In this document: one piece after another, positions 19,421 to 27,213 of the stretch
How positions within the stretch are numbered: position 1 is the stretch's first letter
Layout of the letters: the number at the start of each line of letters is the position of its first letter
NCBI RefSeq assembly: GCF_003121295.1
Contig: NZ_PHNC01000029.1
Coordinates: forward strand, 1,054,001-1,118,000
Length of the DNA stretch: 64,000 nucleotides
Reading direction: 5' to 3'
Source of the DNA: Streptomyces orinoci
Lineage (GTDB): Bacteria > Actinomycetota > Actinomycetes > Streptomycetales > Streptomycetaceae
Translations under genes and position numbers: made by a program
Notes under the pieces: model-generated
What the model was told of the DNA's origin: nothing
The model's input: only the letters and a program-made list of their open reading frames with translations
Databases searched by the model: none

Positions 19421-19450
19421 CTTACGTTGCCGTAGGTTACGGAACCGTAG
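19421..19450. promoter_or_regulatory. Operator-like overlapping palindromes upstream of the desaturase gene
   Basis: Two overlapping inverted repeats use the same half-site: CCGTA-GGT-TACGG (19430-19442) and TACGG-AA-CCGTA (19438-19449). A third TTACG/CCGTA pair lies at 19422-19434. They end about 40 bp before ATG 19490. They are best explained as binding sites for the TetR regulator encoded downstream of the desaturase. Confidence 0.65.
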
Positions 19451-19489
19451 GGACCGTACCCAATGCTCCCGACCCCCACGAGGGATTCC

Positions 19490-20497
19490 ATGACTGCAAG
19501 CCCCGACGTGATCGAAGACGCTGTGTCGGCCCGACCGGCCGCGCTCCCTTCCGCCACGCTGGGTGGCGACAGCAAGCGTTCGATCGAGCAGATCACGCTG
19601 CTGCTGTTCATCATCGTTCCGTTTCTTGCGTTGCTGGCCGCGGTGCCGCTGGCCTGGGGCTGGGGGGTGAGCTGGCTCGATCTGGGGCTGCTGGTGGCGA
19701 TGTATTACATCGGCTGCCACGGCATCACCATCGGCTTCCACCGTTACTTCACCCATGGCTCCTTCAAGGCCAAGCGGCCGCTGCGGATCGCCCTGGCGGT
19801 GATGGGCTCGCTGGCGGTGGAGGGGCCGCTGGTGCGCTGGGTGGCGGATCACCGCAGGCATCACAAGTTCTCCGACGCGGAGGGCGACCCGCACTCTCCC
19901 TGGCGTTATGGGGAGACCGTTCCGGCGCTGCTGAAGGGCCTGTGGTGGGCGCATGTCGGCTGGATGTTCGATGAGGAGCAGACGCCGCAGCAGAAGTACG
20001 CCCCGGATCTGGTCAAGGACCCGGTGATCCGGAACATCTCCCGCCAGTTCGTGCTGTGGACCACCGTCTCGCTGCTGATTCCGCCGCTGGTGGGCGGTCT
20101 GGCCACCTGGTCCTGGCAGGGCGCGCTGACCGCCTTCTTCTGGGGTTCGCTGGTGCGGGTGGCGCTGCTGCACCATGTCACCTGGTCGATCAACTCCATC
20201 TGTCACGCGGTGGGCAAGCGTCCGTTCAAGTCCCGGGACCGTTCGGGCAATGTGTGGTGGCTGGCGGTGCTCTCCTGTGGTGAGTCCTGGCACAACCTGC
20301 ACCATGCCGACCCCACCTCGGCGCGGCACGGGGTGCTGCGCGGGCAGCTGGACTCCAGCGCCCGGCTGATCCGCTGGTTCGAGCGGGCGGGCTGGGCGTA
20401 TGACGTGCGCTGGCCGGGCTCGGAGCGGATCGAGGCCCGGCGCCGGACGGTGGCCGGGGACCAGGGCGAAAAGAAGCGCGTTGCGATGGGGGCATGA
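19490..20497 (+). CDS. Membrane acyl-CoA/acyl-lipid delta-9-type desaturase
   Basis: 335 aa integral-membrane di-iron enzyme that inserts a cis double bond in fatty acyl chains and so tunes membrane fluidity. ATG 19490 has GAGGGA six bases upstream; ATG 19463 has no good site. The three His boxes are present: HRYFTH, HRRHHKF and HNLHHAD. Hydrophobic helices include QITLLLFIIVPFLALLAAV and LDLGLLVAMYYIGCHGITIG, with a later pair around VLWTTVSLLIPPLVGGLATW. It is followed 7 bp later by a TetR gene, probably in the same transcript, with operator-like palindromes upstream. The regulator probably responds to acyl-CoA, as for DesT/FadR-type TetRs. Confidence 0.93.
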   Translation: MTASPDVIEDAVSARPAALPSATLGGDSKRSIEQITLLLFIIVPFLALLAAVPLAWGWGVSWLDLGLLVAMYYIGCHGITIGFHRYFTHGSFKAKRPLRIALAVMGSLAVEGPLVRWVADHRRHHKFSDAEGDPHSPWRYGETVPALLKGLWWAHVGWMFDEEQTPQQKYAPDLVKDPVIRNISRQFVLWTTVSLLIPPLVGGLATWSWQGALTAFFWGSLVRVALLHHVTWSINSICHAVGKRPFKSRDRSGNVWWLAVLSCGESWHNLHHADPTSARHGVLRGQLDSSARLIRWFERAGWAYDVRWPGSERIEARRRTVAGDQGEKKRVAMGA

Positions 20498-20504
20498 TTG
20501 ACGG

Positions 20505-21185
20505 GTGGCGATCGACGGCAAAACCACCGGTAACAAGGACCTGACCCCCGCTTCCGGGGGCAGACGCACCCGCCGGGTGCGCATGACCGGCGCCGAGCGC
20601 CGGGAGCAGCTGCTGGACGTCGGTCGCACCCTGTTCGCCGAACGGGGCTTCGAGGGCACCTCGGTGGAGGAGATCGCGGCCAAGGCCGGTGTCTCCAAGC
20701 CGGTGGTCTATGAGCACTTCGGCGGCAAGGAGGGCTTGTATGCGGTGGTGGTGGACCGGGAGATGCGCCAGCTGCTCACCATGGTCACCGGTGCGCTGAC
20801 CGCGGGCCATCCCCGGGAGCTGCTGGAGCAGGCCGCGTTCGCCCTGCTCGATTACATCGAGACCTTCACCGACGGCTTCCGGATTCTGGTCCGTGACTCC
20901 CCGGTGGCCCAGTCCACCGGCACCTTCGCCTCGCTGATCAGCGATATCGCCACCCAGGTCGAGGACATTCTGGGCCTGGAGTTCAAGGCCCGGGGCTTCG
21001 ACCCCAAGCTGGCCCCGCTCTATGCCCAGGCCCTGGTCGGCATGGTGGCCCTCACCGGGCAGTGGTGGCTGGATGTCCGCAAGCCCAAGAAGGCCGAGGT
21101 GGCCGCCCATCTGGTCAATCTGGCCTGGCATGGTCTGGACGGCCTGGAGCCCCGGCCCCGGCTGGTGGGCCACCGCAAGAGCTGA
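20505..21185 (+). CDS. TetR-family regulator of the desaturase
   Basis: 226 aa, GTG start. After a basic leader (GRRTRRVRM) the DNA-binding domain reads GAERREQLLDVGRTLFAERG, TSVEEIAAKAGVSKPVVYEHFGGKEGLY, a textbook TetR HTH. The C-terminal helical ligand domain (MVTGALTAGHPRELLEQAAF, ALVGMVALTGQWWLDVRKP) resembles lipid-responsive members. It sits 7 bp after the desaturase, and the likely operator lies at 19421. It probably represses both genes until acyl-CoA status changes. The ligand is inferred. Confidence 0.9.
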   Translation: MAIDGKTTGNKDLTPASGGRRTRRVRMTGAERREQLLDVGRTLFAERGFEGTSVEEIAAKAGVSKPVVYEHFGGKEGLYAVVVDREMRQLLTMVTGALTAGHPRELLEQAAFALLDYIETFTDGFRILVRDSPVAQSTGTFASLISDIATQVEDILGLEFKARGFDPKLAPLYAQALVGMVALTGQWWLDVRKPKKAEVAAHLVNLAWHGLDGLEPRPRLVGHRKS

Positions 21186-21192
21186 CCGCCGG

Positions 21193-21558
21193 TCAGTGCG
21201 CGGCCGGCTCCAGGAACTCCAGCCGGTTGCCCACCGGGTCCGCGGAGAAGAAGCGTCGGTGGCCGGGGAGGTTGTCGTCCCAGGTGACCGGGGCGCCATG
21301 GGCGGCCAGCCGCTCGGCGAAGGCGGTTATCCCGGTCACTCTCAGGCCGGGGTGGGCCTTGCGGGCCGGGCGGAAGTCCTCCTCGATGCCCAGGTGGAGC
21401 TGGACCGGGCCGGCGGCGAACCAGCAGCCGCCACGGGCCGCCAGGGCGGGCGGCTTGGGGATCTCGGTCAGGCCCAGGGCGTCCACGTAATAGGCGCGCA
21501 GGGCGTCCTCGCTGCCGGGCGGTGCGGCGAGCTGCACATGGTCCAGGGCGGTGATCAT
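21193..21558 (-). CDS. VOC (glyoxalase/dioxygenase) family protein
   Basis: 121 aa. It starts ITALDHVQLAAPPGSEDALR with YYVDALGLTEIPKP, and ends FFSADPVGNRLEFLEP. These are the two beta-alpha-beta-beta-beta modules of the vicinal-oxygen-chelate fold, with His in the first strand and Glu in the last as likely metal ligands. Substrate unknown. It lies one base downstream of tam and convergent with the TetR gene (7 bp), so it is co-transcribed with the methyltransferase under the MarR-type palindrome at 22460. Confidence 0.85.
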   Translation of the reverse strand: MITALDHVQLAAPPGSEDALRAYYVDALGLTEIPKPPALAARGGCWFAAGPVQLHLGIEEDFRPARKAHPGLRVTGITAFAERLAAHGAPVTWDDNLPGHRRFFSADPVGNRLEFLEPAAH

Positions 21559-21559
21559 C

Positions 21560-22378
21560 TCAGTCCTCCTTGCGGGCGACGGCGAAGATCCGGCGGAAGG
21601 GGAAGAGGGTGCCGTGCGGCCCCGGCGGGTAGGCGCGGCGCAGCAGGTCGCGGTAGGCGGTGAGGAATTCCCCGGTGGCCGCCGGGTCCTCGGCCAGGGC
21701 GGTGAGGACGGGGCGCAGTCCGGTGCCCTTGACCCACTCCAGCACCGGGTCCTCGCCGGTCAGCAGGTGGAGGTAGGTGGTTTCCCAGACGTCCGCGCTC
21801 AGGCCGAGGTCCATCAGGCGGGTGAGGTAGTCGGCGGGCTCGCCGACATGGGCGGGGCCGCGCAGTACTCCGGCGAGGCGGTCGCGCCAGCGCGGTGAGT
21901 CACAGAGCTCGCGCAGCAGGGCGTGGGAGGGCGCGTTGTGGTTGCCGGGCACCTGGAAGGCGAAGACGCCGCCGGGGGTCAGGGCCCCCGTCCAGGCGGG
22001 GAAGGAGCCGGTGTGGCCCGGCACCCACTGGAGCAGTGCGTTGGAGACGATCAGGTCGAAGGGCTCGGCCGGCACCCAGTCGGCGGCGTCCGCCGGGGCG
22101 AAGTCGATATGCCCGCCGCCGGGGGTGGGTCCGGCGAAGGATGCCGCGCTGTGCAGCATCTCGGCGGAGTTGTCCAGGCCGGTGATATGGGCATCGGGCC
22201 AGCGTTCGGCCAGGATGGCGGTGAGGTTGCCGGCGCCGCAGCCCAGGTCGGCGATGCGGGCCGGGCGGCCGTGGGCGGGCAGTTCGGGGATGCGGGCGAG
22301 CAGGTCGCGGAAGGGGCGGGTGCGGGGGCCCGCGTGGCGCAGATACTGCCGGGGGTCCCAGGTGGGGGAAGCGGACAT
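21560..22378 (-). CDS. tam: Trans-aconitate 2-methyltransferase-like SAM methyltransferase
   Basis: 272 aa. ATG 22378 is preceded by AAGGAGG at seven bases. The sequence starts WDPRQYLRHAGPRTRPFRDLLARI, typical of Tam. SAM-binding motifs are ADLGCGAGNLTAILAERWP and ITGLDNSAEML, and the family signature VSNALLQWVPGH follows. Tam methylates trans-aconitate, a TCA-cycle side product that inhibits aconitase. Substrate assignment rests on overall resemblance. It is co-transcribed with the VOC gene and divergent from MarR. Confidence 0.85.
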   Translation of the reverse strand: MSASPTWDPRQYLRHAGPRTRPFRDLLARIPELPAHGRPARIADLGCGAGNLTAILAERWPDAHITGLDNSAEMLHSAASFAGPTPGGGHIDFAPADAADWVPAEPFDLIVSNALLQWVPGHTGSFPAWTGALTPGGVFAFQVPGNHNAPSHALLRELCDSPRWRDRLAGVLRGPAHVGEPADYLTRLMDLGLSADVWETTYLHLLTGEDPVLEWVKGTGLRPVLTALAEDPAATGEFLTAYRDLLRRAYPPGPHGTLFPFRRIFAVARKED

Positions 22379-22459
22379 GGCCGGGCCTCCTTGAGGGTGG
22401 TCATGGCGAGGACCGTCGGATGCGCCCCGGGGGGGCGCCCCGGCCAGAATGAACCCAAG

Positions 22460-22479
22460 GTCTCTTGACGTCAAGAGAC
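22460..22479. promoter_or_regulatory. 20-bp perfect palindrome, likely MarR operator
   Basis: GTCTCTTGAC-GTCAAGAGAC lies between the divergent tam and MarR starts (81 and 31 bp away). A perfect palindrome next to a MarR gene strongly suggests autoregulation and control of tam/VOC. Confidence 0.75.
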
Positions 22480-22510
22480 TTCATATCGACAGACCCTCTA
22501 CACTGTTGCC

Positions 22511-23008
22511 ATGGAGGACGAGGTCGATCGGCTGGTCGCGGCTTGGCGCCGAGAGCGCCCTGACCTCGACGTGGAACCGCTTGAGGTGCTCAGCCGGGTC
22601 AGCAGGCTCGCCCGCCATCTGGACCGGGCCCGCCGGCTGGCCTTCGCCGAGCATGAGCTGGAGCCCTGGGAGTTCGACGTGCTCACCGCCCTGCGCCGGG
22701 CCGGGCAGCCCTATCAGCTCTCTCCCGGGCAGCTGTTGACCCAGACTCTGGTCACCTCCGGCACCATGACCAACCGCATCGACCGGCTCGCCAAGAAGGG
22801 CCTGGTGGAGCGGGAGCCCGACCCCAATGACCGGCGCGGGGTGCTGGTGCGCCTCACCGACGAGGGCCGGGACCGCGCGGACCAGGCGCTCGCCGGACTG
22901 CTCGACCAGGAACACGCCATCCTCGCCGAGCTCTCCACCGGTCAGCGCCATGAACTGGCCGGGCTGCTACGCCAGTTGACCGCCCCGTTCGACAACCTCC
23001 CCGGCTAG
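22511..23008 (+). CDS. MarR-family transcriptional regulator
   Basis: 165 aa winged-helix dimer. It contains LEPWEFDVLTALRRAGQPYQ, then the recognition helix TSGTMTNRIDRLAKKGLVER, and the wing EPDPNDRRGVLVRLTDEGRD, all standard MarR features. It is divergent from tam/VOC with a perfect palindrome between. The last 42 bp overlap the 3' end of the convergent LuxR gene on the other strand. The ligand is probably a small phenolic or lipophilic compound but cannot be named. Confidence 0.92.
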   Translation: MEDEVDRLVAAWRRERPDLDVEPLEVLSRVSRLARHLDRARRLAFAEHELEPWEFDVLTALRRAGQPYQLSPGQLLTQTLVTSGTMTNRIDRLAKKGLVEREPDPNDRRGVLVRLTDEGRDRADQALAGLLDQEHAILAELSTGQRHELAGLLRQLTAPFDNLPG

Positions 23009-23755
23009 GTCCACCGGGCCCACCCCGGCCCGCCGGGCCAGTGCCACCGCCGCCAGGGTGGAGTGCACCCCCAGCTTGCCCAGCACATTCTGCATATGGG
23101 TGCGGACCGTGTGCGGGGAGAGATAGAGCCGCTCGGCCACCGCCTTGCGGCCCAGGCCGGCCACCATGCAGCGCAGCACCTCGCGTTCGCGCGGGGTGAG
23201 CGACTCCACCAGGCGCTCGCTCTCGGTGCGGTGTTTGCGCGCGGCGGTCAACTCCCGCAGAACGCCGGTGAGCAGGGCCGGCGGCAGATGGGTCTCATCC
23301 CGCAGCACGCCCCGTATCACGGCCAGCAGCCGGGACAGCGAACAGTCCTTGGCCACCCAGCCGCCCGCGCCCGCCTGGAGCGCGGCGGCCGCCCGGCGTG
23401 GATCGTCCCGCTCGGCGAGCACCACCGTGCGCACCCCGGGATGCCCCGAACGCACCCCGGCCACCAGCGAGATGCCGTCCACCACGCCTTCGCCGCCGGC
23501 CGGTACGCCCGGCCCGGGGGCCCGGCGCTGCTCGGGCACCCGGGCCAGTTCGGCGACCCCGGCGCCCAGATCGGCGTCGATCAGCAGGACGTCAAAGCGA
23601 CGCCCCTCCGCCGCGGCGCGCTCCAGCGCGCGCAGTGCCGCCGGTCCGCTGCCGGCCGCCGAGACATCCACGTCCTGCTCCGCCGCGAGGGCGGCGGCCA
23701 GCGACTCGGCGAAGATGCGGTGGTCGTCGACCACCAGTACCCGAATACGTGCCAC
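22967..23755 (-). CDS. LuxR/NarL-type response regulator, solitary
   Basis: 262 aa. GTG 23755 gives VARIRVLVVDDHRIF; GTG 23761 would add two residues. The receiver has the acidic pair DDH, a phosphoacceptor-like Asp in DVLLIDADL, and Lys in GGWVAKD. About 30 extra residues rich in Pro/Gly (RVPEQRRAPGPGVPAGGEG) are inserted after the Asp loop. The C-terminal HTH is normal (LTPREREVLRCMVAGLGRKAVAERL, SPHTVRTHMQNVLGKLGV). No histidine kinase is adjacent. Its tail overlaps the MarR gene antisense by 42 bp. Confidence 0.88.
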   Translation of the reverse strand: MARIRVLVVDDHRIFAESLAAALAAEQDVDVSAAGSGPAALRALERAAAEGRRFDVLLIDADLGAGVAELARVPEQRRAPGPGVPAGGEGVVDGISLVAGVRSGHPGVRTVVLAERDDPRRAAAALQAGAGGWVAKDCSLSRLLAVIRGVLRDETHLPPALLTGVLRELTAARKHRTESERLVESLTPREREVLRCMVAGLGRKAVAERLYLSPHTVRTHMQNVLGKLGVHSTLAAVALARRAGVGPVDLAGEVVERGGQLA

Positions 23756-23976
23756 AACCACCCCCCAATCCGTTGAGGCGGACCAGTGCGGGTACGGCGC
23801 CCGGTATGGGACCGTCACGCGCACGGCCGCCGCCGTGTGCCGGACAACTCCCCACCCCGGGCGTCGTACCTGCCTGTCTCGCCCCCTGATAAGCGTCGGC
23901 CCCCACCGGCGCTGTGCACAGCGTACGGCGGGGGTCGGACGAGGGAAGGCGAATCGCGAAACTGGGGGAGCGTGGC

Positions 23977-25128
23977 TCAACCCACCCGCCCCGCGCCGCT
24001 CCCCGCTCCCACGGTGAACACCCGTGGCGCCCCATACCCGGCGTTCCGGAACGCCTCGTCCACCGCCCGTCCCACCGCCGCCGCGCGGGCCTCCGCCACC
24101 AGCACCACCGCCGAGCCCCCGAAGCCCCCGCCCGTCATCCGCGCACCCAGGGCCCCGGCCGCCCCGGCCGTGGCCACCACCAGGTCCAACTCCGGGCAGG
24201 AGACGGCGAAGTCGTCCCGCAGCGAGTGGTGCCCGGCGGTCAGCAGCGGGCCCGCCTCCCGTACCTCTCCCGCCTCCAGCAGCGCGGCCGTCTCCGCCAC
24301 CCGCTGGTTCTCGGTGACCACATGCCGTACCAGTGGTCGCAGACCGGGAGTCAACGCGCCCAGCGCAGCGGGCAGTTGCGCCGGAGTGATATCCCGCAGG
24401 GCGCGCACTCCCAGTGCCCGCGCCGCCTTGGCGCACCCCGCGCGCCGCTCGGCATAGGCGCCATCGGCCAGGGCATGCCGTACCCCGGTGTCCACCACCA
24501 GCAACCGCAACCCCGCGAGTTCCAGGGGCACCTGGCGCATCCCGAGATCGCGGGTGTCCAGCAGCAGGGCATGCCCGGCGGTACAGCAGGCGGCGGCCAT
24601 CTGGTCCATCACCCCACAGGGCACCCCCACGAACTCGTTCTCCGCCCGCTGCGCCAGCAGCGCCAACTCCGGGCCGGAAAGCGGTGATCCGCCCAGTGCC
24701 AGCGCGGTGGCCACCTCCAGCGCGGCGGAGGAGGACAGCCCGGCCCCCAGCGGCACCTCGCTCTCCACAAAGACATCGGCCCCGCCGGCCGCCGCCGTCA
24801 CCCCCGCCTCACGCAACGCCCAGCACACGCCCGCCGGATAGGCCGCCCAGCCCTTCACCGCCCCCGGCGCCAGCTCCGCCACCCGCAGCGAGATCACCTC
24901 GCCGCCCAGCCGGGCCGAGTACAGCCGCAGCAGGCCGTCCCGCCGCGCCGCGGCGGCCACCAGGGTGCGCTGCTCAAGCGCCAGCGGCAGCACCAGGCCC
25001 TCGTTGTAGTCGGTGTGTTCGCCGATCAGATTGACCCGGCCCGGCGCCGCCCAGATCCCGTCCGGGGCGCCGCCGTACACCGCCCGGAACCCGGCGGCGG
25101 CCCGCCGTTCAGCGCCGGCGGCGGTCAC
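23977..25128 (-). CDS. galK: Galactokinase
   Basis: 383 aa GHMP kinase phosphorylating galactose at C1. GTG 25128 is chosen because GGGAG lies eight bases upstream and AAPGRVNLIGEHTDYNEG, the galactokinase signature, follows at the usual distance. ATP-loop: VPLGAGLSSSAALEVATAL. C-terminal motif: GARMTGGGFGGSAVVL. The start lies 20 bp inside the end of galE, so translation is coupled. Last gene of galT-galE-galK. Confidence 0.96.
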   Translation of the reverse strand: MTAAGAERRAAAGFRAVYGGAPDGIWAAPGRVNLIGEHTDYNEGLVLPLALEQRTLVAAAARRDGLLRLYSARLGGEVISLRVAELAPGAVKGWAAYPAGVCWALREAGVTAAAGGADVFVESEVPLGAGLSSSAALEVATALALGGSPLSGPELALLAQRAENEFVGVPCGVMDQMAAACCTAGHALLLDTRDLGMRQVPLELAGLRLLVVDTGVRHALADGAYAERRAGCAKAARALGVRALRDITPAQLPAALGALTPGLRPLVRHVVTENQRVAETAALLEAGEVREAGPLLTAGHHSLRDDFAVSCPELDLVVATAGAAGALGARMTGGGFGGSAVVLVAEARAAAVGRAVDEAFRNAGYGAPRVFTVGAGSGAGRVG

Positions 25129-26077
25129 GGGCGAACTCCCAGGCGTCGGCGATGATTCCGGCGAGGTCGCCGCGGGCGGGCTGCCAGCCGAGCAGCCGCC
25201 GGGCCCGCTCGGCGGAGGCCACCAGCACCGCCGGATCACCCGGCCGCCGCGCGGCGGCTGTCTCCGGAATGGGATGGCCGGTGACCTTGCGCGCGGTCTC
25301 GATCACCTCACGGACCGAAAAGCCATTGCCATTGCCCAGGTTGCAGACCAGGTGCTCCCCGGGCCGGGCCGCCTCAAGCGCCAGCAGGTGGGCCTCGGCC
25401 AGGTCGGCCACATGCAGATAGTCGCGGACACAGGTGCCGTCCGGGGTGGGATAGTCGGCGCCGTTCACCGCGATCGCCTCGCGCTCCCCCAGCGCCACTT
25501 GCAGCACCAGCGGAATCAGATGGGTCTCCGGCGCATGCCGCTCGCCATAACGCCCGTACGCCCCCGCCACATTGAAGTAGCGCAGCGAGACCGCGCCCAG
25601 ACCGTGGGCGGCGCACTCGGCGCCGATCATCTGGTCCACGGCCAGCTTCCCGGCGCCATAGGGGTTGGTGGGCGCGGTGGGCGCGTCCTCGGTGATGGGC
25701 ACCACGGCGGGTTCGCCATAGGTGGCGGCGGTGGAGGAGAACACCAGGGTGCGCACCCCCGCGCCGCGCATGGCGTCCAGCAGTTCCAGGGAACCGCCGA
25801 CGTTGTTGCGCCAGTACTTCTCCGGACGGGCCACCGACTCCCCCACCTGGGAGGAGGCCGCGAAGTGCAGCACCGCGTCAAAGGAGCCGTCCAGCCAGCG
25901 CGCCACCTCCTGCACCCGCCCCTCGACAAAGTGCGCGCCCTCGGGCACCGCGTCCCGGTGCCCGGTGGAGAGATCGTCCAGCACGGTCACCCGGTGCCCG
26001 GCCGCCAGCAGCCGGTCGGTGACCACACTGCCGATATAGCCCGCGCCGCCGGTCACCAGACACTTGCCAGCCTTCAT
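25109..26077 (-). CDS. galE: UDP-glucose 4-epimerase
   Basis: 322 aa extended SDR. NAD-binding GGAGYIGSVVTDRL at the N-terminus, catalytic FSSTAATYGEP (Ser) and NPYGAGKLAVDQM (Tyr-x3-Lys), with TPDGTCVRDYLHVADLAEAH, the GalE signature. It interconverts UDP-galactose and UDP-glucose. It overlaps galT by 4 bp (ATGA) and galK by 20 bp. Confidence 0.96.
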   Translation of the reverse strand: MKAGKCLVTGGAGYIGSVVTDRLLAAGHRVTVLDDLSTGHRDAVPEGAHFVEGRVQEVARWLDGSFDAVLHFAASSQVGESVARPEKYWRNNVGGSLELLDAMRGAGVRTLVFSSTAATYGEPAVVPITEDAPTAPTNPYGAGKLAVDQMIGAECAAHGLGAVSLRYFNVAGAYGRYGERHAPETHLIPLVLQVALGEREAIAVNGADYPTPDGTCVRDYLHVADLAEAHLLALEAARPGEHLVCNLGNGNGFSVREVIETARKVTGHPIPETAAARRPGDPAVLVASAERARRLLGWQPARGDLAGIIADAWEFARDRRRR

Positions 26078-27120
26078 CCGCTCGCAACCTCTCGCAGTCT
26101 CCGGGCCGCAGCCTCGGGCGGCACATCGTTGACGAAAACGTTCATACCGGATTCGGAACCGGCGAGGAACTTGAGTTTGCCGGGAGTCCGGCGAATGGTG
26201 AAGAACTCCAGGTGCAGGGCGAATTCCCGGCGCCGGGGGTGGTGGACGGGCGCCTGGTGCCAGGCGGAGATATAGGGCGTGGGCGGCATATCCGGGCCGA
26301 AGATCCGGTCGAAGCGCCGGGCCAGTTCCCGGTGCACCCCCGGCAGCTCCGCCCGCGCCGCCTCATCCAGCGCGGGCAGATCGGGCACCCGGCGCCGCGG
26401 ATAGAGGTGCACCTCATACGGCCAGCGGGCGGCATAGGGCACAAAGGCCAGCCAGTGTTCACCGGCGAGCACCACCCGGCTGCCGTCCGCCTCCTCCGCC
26501 GCCACCAGCTCGTCGAACAGGTTGGCCCCGCCGGTGCGTTGGCGGTGTTCCTCCAGCGAGTGGAGCATGCGCTCGGTGCGCGGGGTGACAAAGGGGTAGG
26601 CATAGATCTGGCCATGGGGATGGGCCAGGGTGACGCCTATCTCCGCGCCCCGGTTCTCAAAGCAGAACACCTGCTCAACGCCCGGCATTCGGGACAGCTC
26701 CCGGGTGCGGTCGGTCCAGGCGTCCAGCACCAGCCGCGCCCGCTGGTCATCCAGCGCGGCGAAGGAGCCCTGGTGGTCGGCGGTGAAGCAGACCACCTCG
26801 CACCGGCCGGCCTCCCCCGCCAGCGCGGGAAACCGGTTCTCGAACACGGCCACCTGATAGTCCCCGGCCGGGATCTCGGTGGGTCTGCCCTCCCTGGACG
26901 GGCACAACGGGCAGGCGTCGCTGGGCGGATGGTAGGTCCGCTCCTGCCGGTGCGCGGCGATGGCGACGGTGTCCCCCAGCAGCCGGTCCCGGCGCAGTTC
27001 GCCCACGGTGGTGACGGGCGGCAGCGGCCGCCGGTCCACGGCGTCCCTGGCCGGGGCGTCCGCGCGGTCGTAGTAGATCAGCTCGCGGCCGTCCGCGAGG
27101 CGGGTCGCCGTCTTGCGCAA
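26074..27120 (-). CDS. galT: Galactose-1-phosphate uridylyltransferase
   Basis: 348 aa from a TTG start at 27120. GAGGAG lies eight bases before this TTG, and the protein then reads (M)RKTATRLADGRELIYYDR, matching the family start. The more upstream GTG codons lack usable sites. HIT-type catalytic region: ENRGAEIGVTLAHPHGQIYAYPF, with HPHGQ supplying the nucleophilic His. Zinc ligands are likely in CPLCPS. It transfers UMP from UDP-glucose to galactose-1-phosphate. First gene of the gal operon, divergent from the symporter, 93 bp between starts. Confidence 0.95.
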   Translation of the reverse strand: MRKTATRLADGRELIYYDRADAPARDAVDRRPLPPVTTVGELRRDRLLGDTVAIAAHRQERTYHPPSDACPLCPSREGRPTEIPAGDYQVAVFENRFPALAGEAGRCEVVCFTADHQGSFAALDDQRARLVLDAWTDRTRELSRMPGVEQVFCFENRGAEIGVTLAHPHGQIYAYPFVTPRTERMLHSLEEHRQRTGGANLFDELVAAEEADGSRVVLAGEHWLAFVPYAARWPYEVHLYPRRRVPDLPALDEAARAELPGVHRELARRFDRIFGPDMPPTPYISAWHQAPVHHPRRREFALHLEFFTIRRTPGKLKFLAGSESGMNVFVNDVPPEAAARRLREVASG

Positions 27121-27213
27121 TTCTGACGTCTCCTCACCCACACCTTCACACAGAACCGAACACAAGGAATCATGAGTCAACAGCCCGGTCAACAGTGAGC
27201 GAGGTGACCTTTC

